35,394 nt of DNA from Anaerolineae bacterium. Its GTDB lineage: Bacteria > Chloroflexota > Anaerolineae > J036 > Brachytrichaceae. Location of the stretch: assembly GCA_947476335.1 (NCBI GenBank), contig CANJQH010000035.1, positions 1 through 35,394 on the forward strand, in the 5' to 3' direction. The notes beneath the pieces were generated by a model that was not told the origin of the DNA, did not search any database, and worked only from the letters and a program-made list of their open reading frames with translations. The stretch's first letter is position 1. Every line of letters begins with the position of its first letter. The position numbers and the translations under genes were made by a program. Of the stretch, positions 31,396 to 35,394 are shown piece after piece.

Positions 31396-31444
31396 ACTCT
31401 TCTTTTGAAGCATCGGCCGGTCTTTTCATCACACGATCAAAATC

Positions 31445-31936
31445 ATGGACAAAACCCCGATGCAACTCACAAAGCCAACCGTGACTCAGACAACCGGCAT
31501 GAGAATCGGCGCATCAGTTCCTGCAATGACAGCCAGCGCATCTGCAGCGCGCGCCCGCCGACGCAGCAACCTCGGTGCAAACGCACTCATCACAGTTGCG
31601 TCACTGGTCGCCACAGCCGCCGGCTGGGTCGTCATCGCACACGACGATCAGGCGCAACAGGCGCAACAGGCGATGGCAGACACGTTTACGGCACAACTGC
31701 CCATAGATGTCGCAACGCGGCCGCTCATCCTGCCGCCGATCCCGACGCTTGCACCCGAGCCGAAGATGGTCGGCAGCCAGACAACCCAGGCTCAAGTGCA
31801 GGCGGTCATCCCACCACCGGCGCTGCGCCAGGTCGATGCCGCAACGGCGCCGGCGATCGTGCAACAGGCACAAGTCGCACCGGTGGCGCGTGCGCCGATC
31901 GCGCGGACGCGCTCATCGCGCCGACGGACGCGCTGA
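31445..31936 (+). CDS. Small single-pass membrane protein of unknown function
   Basis: A 163-aa protein of no recognised family. A basic N-terminal segment (about 1-43, ending SAARARRRSNLG) precedes one membrane helix (ANALITVASLVATAAGWVVIA, about 45-65). The outside part is rich in Gln, Ala and Pro and ends in the strongly basic RSSRRRTR. No FMN_bind or heme motif and no clear [S/T]GA[S/T]x[S/T] flavinylation motif is seen. It ends one base before the ApbE start, so the two are translationally linked. It may be an anchor or partner for the ApbE/ferric-reductase pair, by analogy with the 283-aa protein earlier in the operon. Confidence 0.68.
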   Translation: MDKTPMQLTKPTVTQTTGMRIGASVPAMTASASAARARRRSNLGANALITVASLVATAAGWVVIAHDDQAQQAQQAMADTFTAQLPIDVATRPLILPPIPTLAPEPKMVGSQTTQAQVQAVIPPPALRQVDAATAPAIVQQAQVAPVARAPIARTRSSRRRTR

Positions 31937-31937
31937 C

Positions 31938-32903
31938 ATGCAACGCATCGACTTCATCGCCATGGGCTGCGATACGTCCATCTTCCTCGATTCAGATGCA
32001 CCGGAAGCGATCACTGCGCTGCAGCAGACACAGGCTTGGTTTGAAGAGTGGGAACAGGTGCTGAGTCGCTTCCGCCCAACGAGCGAACTGGCCGCACTCA
32101 ACCGCTTCGCCGGCTACTGGTTCAACACAAGCGAAACCCTATGGGATGTGTTGCAGGCAGCGCTCGACAGCGCCGCACGCACCGCAGGGCGCGTCACGCC
32201 AACAGTACTGCCGCAACTGCTCGCCGCCGGCTATGACCGGCCGTTTGAAGCATTCAAAACAGAGGGCGCAGGTCAAAACACGGCCGCGCCGAATGCGGTG
32301 CCGGCAGCCGACTGGCGCGCAATCGAGCTGAATACAGGACAGCGCGCTGTGCGATTGCCGCGTGGCACCGCGCTGGATTTCGGCGGCATCGCCAAAGGCT
32401 GGGCGGCGGAAAAGACTGCACAGCGGCTGGTGCACCTCGGTGGCGTGCTCGTCGACGCCGGCGGCGACATGGCAGCACGCGGCCGGCGCATTGACGACGG
32501 TGCATGGCCCATCGGAATCAGCGACCCGCGCACCGGCGATGCGGACGAAAACGCACTGCTCGATATCATCCTCATCCACGACTGCGGCGTGGCCACCTCT
32601 GGCCGCGATTACCGACGCTGGCAACATCACGGCCGTGCGCAGCATCACATCATCGACCCGCACACTGGCCAGCCGGCCGACACAGACGTGCTCAGCGCGA
32701 CCGTGATCGCTGCCGATGCAGCAGCGGCTGAAACCGCCGCCAAACAGGTGCTGCTGCTGGGCAGCGACGCCGGCCTGTGCTGGATCGACGCACAACCAGG
32801 TGCCGCGGCGCTGCTCGTCACCAACGACGGGGCCATACGCACGAGCGCCGCGTTCGACAGGTACACCGAACGTATAGAAGCGCCAGCCATCGACGCAGCC
32901 TGA
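31938..32903 (+). CDS. FAD:protein FMN transferase (ApbE family)
   Basis: A 321-aa ApbE-fold protein. It opens IDFIAMGCDTSIFLDS and contains FRPTSELAALNRFAG, LDFGGIAKGWAAEKTAQRL (FAD-binding Gly/Lys segment), GVLVDAGGDMAARG and the C-terminal metal/FAD block ATSGRDYRRW...HHIIDPHTGQPADTDVLSATVIA. It should attach FMN to Thr or Ser of partner proteins outside the cytoplasm using FAD and Mg2+. No lipobox or signal peptide is obvious, so export is unclear. The ATG at 31938 follows the previous stop by one base. The ferric-reductase-like gene follows 11 bases later. No FMN_bind-type acceptor is encoded in the window. Confidence 0.9.
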   Translation: MQRIDFIAMGCDTSIFLDSDAPEAITALQQTQAWFEEWEQVLSRFRPTSELAALNRFAGYWFNTSETLWDVLQAALDSAARTAGRVTPTVLPQLLAAGYDRPFEAFKTEGAGQNTAAPNAVPAADWRAIELNTGQRAVRLPRGTALDFGGIAKGWAAEKTAQRLVHLGGVLVDAGGDMAARGRRIDDGAWPIGISDPRTGDADENALLDIILIHDCGVATSGRDYRRWQHHGRAQHHIIDPHTGQPADTDVLSATVIAADAAAAETAAKQVLLLGSDAGLCWIDAQPGAAALLVTNDGAIRTSAAFDRYTERIEAPAIDAA

Positions 32904-32914
32904 GTGAATACATC

Positions 32915-33691
32915 ATGATTACCGATAATTTAAAAACTCCCGTGCAAAACACGGACCCTTTTGACAGCGATCTCACGCAAGCCATGTCGGGCCGCACACT
33001 GTTCGGCATTCTGAGCGCCGTCGTGATCGGCGCACTCGGCGCCGCCGTCCTCGTGCCGGCAGCACTGCCAGACCTCACGCAGTCGCTGCTTGGTTCGGAG
33101 CCGAAGGCCTACTGGTACCTCTCACGCTCCAGTGCGATCGTTTCATACGTGCTGCTGTGGATCTCGATGATCTTCGGCCTAATGATCACAACACGCACAG
33201 CACACGCCTGGCCGGGCGGACCGGCGACGCTCGACCTGCATCAGCAGACCAGCCTGATGGCGCTGGCGCTGGCACTCTTCCACGGGCTGATCCTGCTCGG
33301 TGATTCGTACATCGGCTACAACCTGCGGACAATCGCCGTACCATTCGCCAGCGTCGATTACAAGCCGTTCGAAGTCGGCCTCGGGCAGATCGGCTTCTAT
33401 GTAATGGCCCTGGTCGGCCTGAGCTTCTACGTAAAGAAGACGATCACACAGCGCGGCTGGCGGCTGATCCACTTTTTAAGCTTTGCGATGTTCGTCCTCG
33501 CGCTGGTGCATGGCCTGCAGGCCGGCACGGACAGCAGCGGCACATTCATGTCACTGCTCTACTGGGTGAGCGGAAGCAGCGTGCTGCTGATGACGGTGTT
33601 TCACATACTGCTGAAAGTAACGGGACGGCGACAAACAGCCGATCGCAAATCGCAGACCATTGAACGAACGACGGGGGCATCCGCGATGTGA
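32915..33691 (+). CDS. Ferric-reductase-like transmembrane heme protein
   Basis: A 258-aa protein with about six membrane helices (first GRTLFGILSAVVIGALGAAVLV, last LLYWVSGSSVLLMTVFHILL). Two helices carry paired His residues suited to two b hemes: LHQQTSLMALALALFHGLIL (about 103-122) and IHFLSFAMFVLALVHGLQ (about 188-205). This is the ferric_reduct fold shared by FRE/NOX, MsrQ and YedZ. No FAD/NAD domain is attached, so electrons must come from quinol or a separate flavin protein. Coupled with ApbE it fits a flavin-based envelope electron-transfer module. It is the last gene of the operon and is followed by a family C repeat and A9. ATG 32915 is chosen from the gene junction. Confidence 0.85.
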   Translation: MITDNLKTPVQNTDPFDSDLTQAMSGRTLFGILSAVVIGALGAAVLVPAALPDLTQSLLGSEPKAYWYLSRSSAIVSYVLLWISMIFGLMITTRTAHAWPGGPATLDLHQQTSLMALALALFHGLILLGDSYIGYNLRTIAVPFASVDYKPFEVGLGQIGFYVMALVGLSFYVKKTITQRGWRLIHFLSFAMFVLALVHGLQAGTDSSGTFMSLLYWVSGSSVLLMTVFHILLKVTGRRQTADRKSQTIERTTGASAM

Positions 33692-33703
33692 GAAGTAAAT
33701 GTA

Positions 33704-33840
33704 TTTCTCACGCGAAGCCGCAAAGAACGCGAAAAGGTCTGAATTCCGTCGCCGAAGAAATTCTCTCAAGCCAAGTTGCGGAAAGCCATAAAAAGCCTTT
33801 CCCTTCACGGCTTCACGGCTTCGCGGCTTCGCGTGAGAAA
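33704..33840. repeat. Family C element with long terminal inverted repeats (137 bp)
   Basis: Ends TTTCTCACGCGAAGCCGC and GCGGCTTCGCGTGAGAAA are perfect inverted repeats of 18 bp. The right arm continues in repeated CTTCACGG/CTTCGCGG words. Similar words occur once at 10019-10064. The interior has no open frame. It begins 12 bases after the ferric-reductase-like gene and directly abuts element A9. Confidence 0.82.
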
Positions 33841-33844
33841 AATC

Positions 33845-33956
33845 GCACCTACTCAGGCCGTTCTATTTTTCATCGCGAAACGCACGATTCCTCCTCCCTT
33901 CGGGAGGAGGAATCGTGCGTTTCGCGGGACATATCGACATAGGCCTGAGCAGTTAC
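33845..33956. repeat. Family A element, full-length copy A9 (112 bp)
   Basis: Subtype-2 arms (GTTCTATTTTTCATCGCG; inverted TATGTCGATATGTCCCGCG) and a perfect 25-bp stem CGCGAAACGCACGATTCCTC... around loop TTC. It is flanked by exact 8-bp direct repeats GAAAAATC (33837-33844 and 33957-33964). The left copy overlaps the end of the family C element, so A9 inserted into or beside C. Confidence 0.92.
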
Positions 33957-33964
33957 GAAAAATC

Positions 33965-34148
33965 TGCTGTCAAATTTCACCCCCCAACGGCGGATGCACC
34001 CCGCCCAATAGTCGGCCGAAAACGGCAATAAAATTCAGCAATGCCAACACTTGTGCCACAAGGGCAGTCACCAGCATTCATATTTTTTGGACATCACAAG
34101 TGTGCATCCCGCTATATTTTGTCTGTGGTCTTGGATACAGCTGCGTGT
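33965..34148. other. Spacer before the IS element
   Basis: No gene, hairpin or repeat of note was found in these 184 bases. The open frame that runs from 34041 into the transposase lacks codon-level support and crosses the IS end. Confidence 0.5.
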
Positions 34149-34187
34149 GGTACGTACTCACTTTCCCGGATGCAAGAGGTGAGTACT

Positions 34188-34505
34188 ATGTCAGTCAGGA
34201 TGAGCAAGGAAAGGACAAAGCGAAAGTTCTCTCAAGAGTTCAAAGAGAACGCAGTGCAACTGTGTCTGGCGCGCTCGACAACGGTGCGGCAGATCGCGGC
34301 GGAACTGGGCGTCACGGAGAAAATTCTGCACCGATGGAAGCGTGAGATGGCGACTGCGCAGTTGATGAAAACGCAGTTCGCGCCGGGGAGTGGGCACCCA
34401 CGCGATGAAGAGCTCGACGTGCTGCGCAAAGAGAACAAAAAACTGAAGGCCGACGTCGAGTTCCTAAAAAAAGCAGCCGCGTACTTCGCACAACACACTC
34501 AGTGA
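34188..34505 (+). CDS. IS3-family transposase OrfA (helix-turn-helix)
   Basis: A 105-aa protein. Helix-turn-helix region KFSQEFKENAVQLCLARSTTVRQIAAELGVTEKILHRWKRE (about 12-52) is followed by a coiled-coil/leucine-zipper segment (DEELDVLRKENKKLKADVEFLKKAAAYF). It binds the terminal repeats and dimerises. The ATG at 34188 follows GAGGTGAG at proper spacing. Near the end, seven A followed by G (34466-34473) is a classic -1 slippery site; the -1 frame is open from there through orfB, so an OrfAB fusion transposase can be made. Confidence 0.93.
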   Translation: MSVRMSKERTKRKFSQEFKENAVQLCLARSTTVRQIAAELGVTEKILHRWKREMATAQLMKTQFAPGSGHPRDEELDVLRKENKKLKADVEFLKKAAAYFAQHTQ

Positions 34506-35368
34506 AGTACGCGGCGGTGGAAGAGCTTGCTAACAAATCGGGAGTGCGAAATGCATGTGAGTTGCTCAGCGTCAGCACCTCTGGTTACTACGAATGGCGT
34601 CGGCGCGGGCCGAGCCAGCGCGACATCGACGACGCGAAGCTGCTGGAGCAGATCCGTGAAGAACACATGCTCAGCAGAGGGCGCTTCGGTGTGCGCAAGG
34701 TGTGGCACCGGCTGAAGGAGCGCGGCGTGGCATGCGGCCTGAGACGAGTGACCCGCCTGATGAGGCAGGAAGGGCTGAAATCGCGGTGTTTTCGGATGCG
34801 CAGGAGCATCACAGTGGCAGATGAATCGGCGGCGCCGGTGCCGAATGTGTTGAATCGGGAGTTTGTCGCAGAGAAGCCCAATGAGAAGTGGGTCAGTGAC
34901 ATCACTCAGTGCCGAACGCGAGCGGGATGGATCTACCTGGCGGTGGTGCTTGATCTGTGCAGTCGCAGGGTGGTGGGATGGTCTGTCAGCCAGCAGGCGG
35001 ATCGCGCATTGGTGATCGCCACCTTTCAGCAGGCTGCCGATGCGCGATCGATCACGCCAGGATTGCTTGTCCACACGGACCGCGGCAGCCAATATACCAG
35101 CCACGACTACGTCAATATGCTCGACGCATGGGAATGCATTCGCAGCATGAGCCGCAAAGGAGAGTGTTACGACAACGCTGTCGCAGAGAGTTTCTTCAAA
35201 ATATTCAAGGTGGAGTGTCTTCCTCCCAACGGCATCTTTGACTCATTCGAAGAGGCACGCCTCGCGATCTTCGAATGGATCGAAGGGTTCTACAATCGCA
35301 ACCGACCGCACTCAGCTCTGAACTACGCAACACCAGAGCAGTTCGAGCAACGAATGAACCGATTTTGA
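34502..35368 (+). CDS. IS3-family transposase OrfB (DDE integrase domain)
   Basis: A 288-aa catalytic part. An HTH_21-like N-terminal segment (LSRGRFGVRKVWHRLKERG) precedes the rve integrase core with the DDE residues in WVSDITQ, VHTDRGSQY and DNAVAESFFKIFKVE. The C-terminal YNRNRPHSALNYATPEQFE is typical of IS3 members. The GTG at 34502 overlaps the orfA stop (GTGA), but production by -1 frameshifting at 34466-34473 is the family rule. No lesion is seen, and its codon use is similar to neighbouring genes. Confidence 0.95.
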   Translation: MKYAAVEELANKSGVRNACELLSVSTSGYYEWRRRGPSQRDIDDAKLLEQIREEHMLSRGRFGVRKVWHRLKERGVACGLRRVTRLMRQEGLKSRCFRMRRSITVADESAAPVPNVLNREFVAEKPNEKWVSDITQCRTRAGWIYLAVVLDLCSRRVVGWSVSQQADRALVIATFQQAADARSITPGLLVHTDRGSQYTSHDYVNMLDAWECIRSMSRKGECYDNAVAESFFKIFKVECLPPNGIFDSFEEARLAIFEWIEGFYNRNRPHSALNYATPEQFEQRMNRF

Positions 35369-35394
35369 TTGTCCGGGGAAGCGGGTACGTACCA

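Larger units (their letters stand above)
34149..35394 (+). mobile_element. Complete IS3-family insertion sequence (1246 bp)
   Basis: Left end TGGTACGTACTCACTTTCCC and right end, inverted, TGGTACGTACCCGCTTCCCC form terminal repeats of about 23 bp (20 matches), starting TG and ending CA as in IS3 elements. It contains orfA and orfB in a -1 relation. The right end is the last base of the window, so the downstream target duplication cannot be checked. All visible parts are intact, so the element could be active. Confidence 0.92.

Noticed and set aside
13302-33956. Family A hairpins as ordinary rho-independent terminators only
   Set aside because: Terminator activity is possible, but shared termini, fixed 112-bp length and 8-bp target duplications show mobile units, and several lack a T-run.

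Overview
The window is a GC-rich bacterial chromosome segment (about 60% G+C by eye). No rRNA or tRNA marks the taxon. The gene mix fits an environmental Chloroflexota-like bacterium: a fused LivH-LivM permease, a divergent GroEL paralogue, M29 and M28 peptidases, a PepSY/ApbE/ferric-reductase redox operon, and very repeat-rich intergenic DNA. This placement is an inference of moderate to low confidence.

Layout. (1) 210-2264: secreted alpha/beta hydrolase with a C-terminal membrane domain. (2) 2381-9466, minus strand: operon of a HAAT-type ABC importer (lipoprotein receptor, fused LivHM, LivG, LivF) with an acyl-CoA-dehydrogenase-fold flavoprotein and two carboxymuconolactone-decarboxylase-fold proteins. 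(3) 10206-14625, minus strand: a frameshifted AIPR-type abortive-infection gene, an Uma2-like gene, a TauE/SafE permease and an M29 aminopeptidase. (4) 14795-17301, plus strand: divergent chaperonin plus Asp-box beta-propeller. (5) 17459-27275: cation and stress block with MgtA-like and Ca2+-type P-ATPases, a decayed BON gene between them, DoxX, an M28 peptidase, UspA and a three-BON protein. (6) 27470-33691, plus strand: two-component system and envelope redox operon (repeat-rich membrane protein, OmpR regulator, histidine kinase, PepSY protein, membrane protein, ApbE, ferric-reductase-like heme protein). (7) 34149-35394: a complete IS3-family element ending on the last base of the window.

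The most striking signal lies between the genes. At least two families of small, protein-free, palindromic mobile elements fill most gene junctions. Family A is typically 112 bp, with termini GTAACTACTCAGGCC, a long central hairpin and 8-bp target duplications that can still be read at several copies. Its hairpin arms differ between copies yet stay complementary. Shorter copies of about 57-66 bp lack the hairpin. Family B has five copies of exactly 96 bp, each bounded by CTA...TAG. This fits insertion into CTAG with TA duplication, as in IS630/Tc1-type elements. Its perfect 20-bp central hairpin occurs in two orientations. Two B copies sit inside A copies, and two sit on stop codons, turning TAG into TAA. 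A related element split two convergent genes whose stop codons overlapped. A third inverted-repeat element (family C), heptamer arrays and 12-, 13- and 30-bp tandem repeats add to this.

Functionally, the window combines uptake and flavin chemistry of an unidentified small organic substrate, ion homeostasis and general stress, and extracytoplasmic flavin/heme electron transfer under a dedicated two-component system. Several genes carry visible lesions (AIPR frameshift, BON pseudogene) or altered catalytic residues (chaperonin, M28 peptidase, acyl-CoA-dehydrogenase-like protein).
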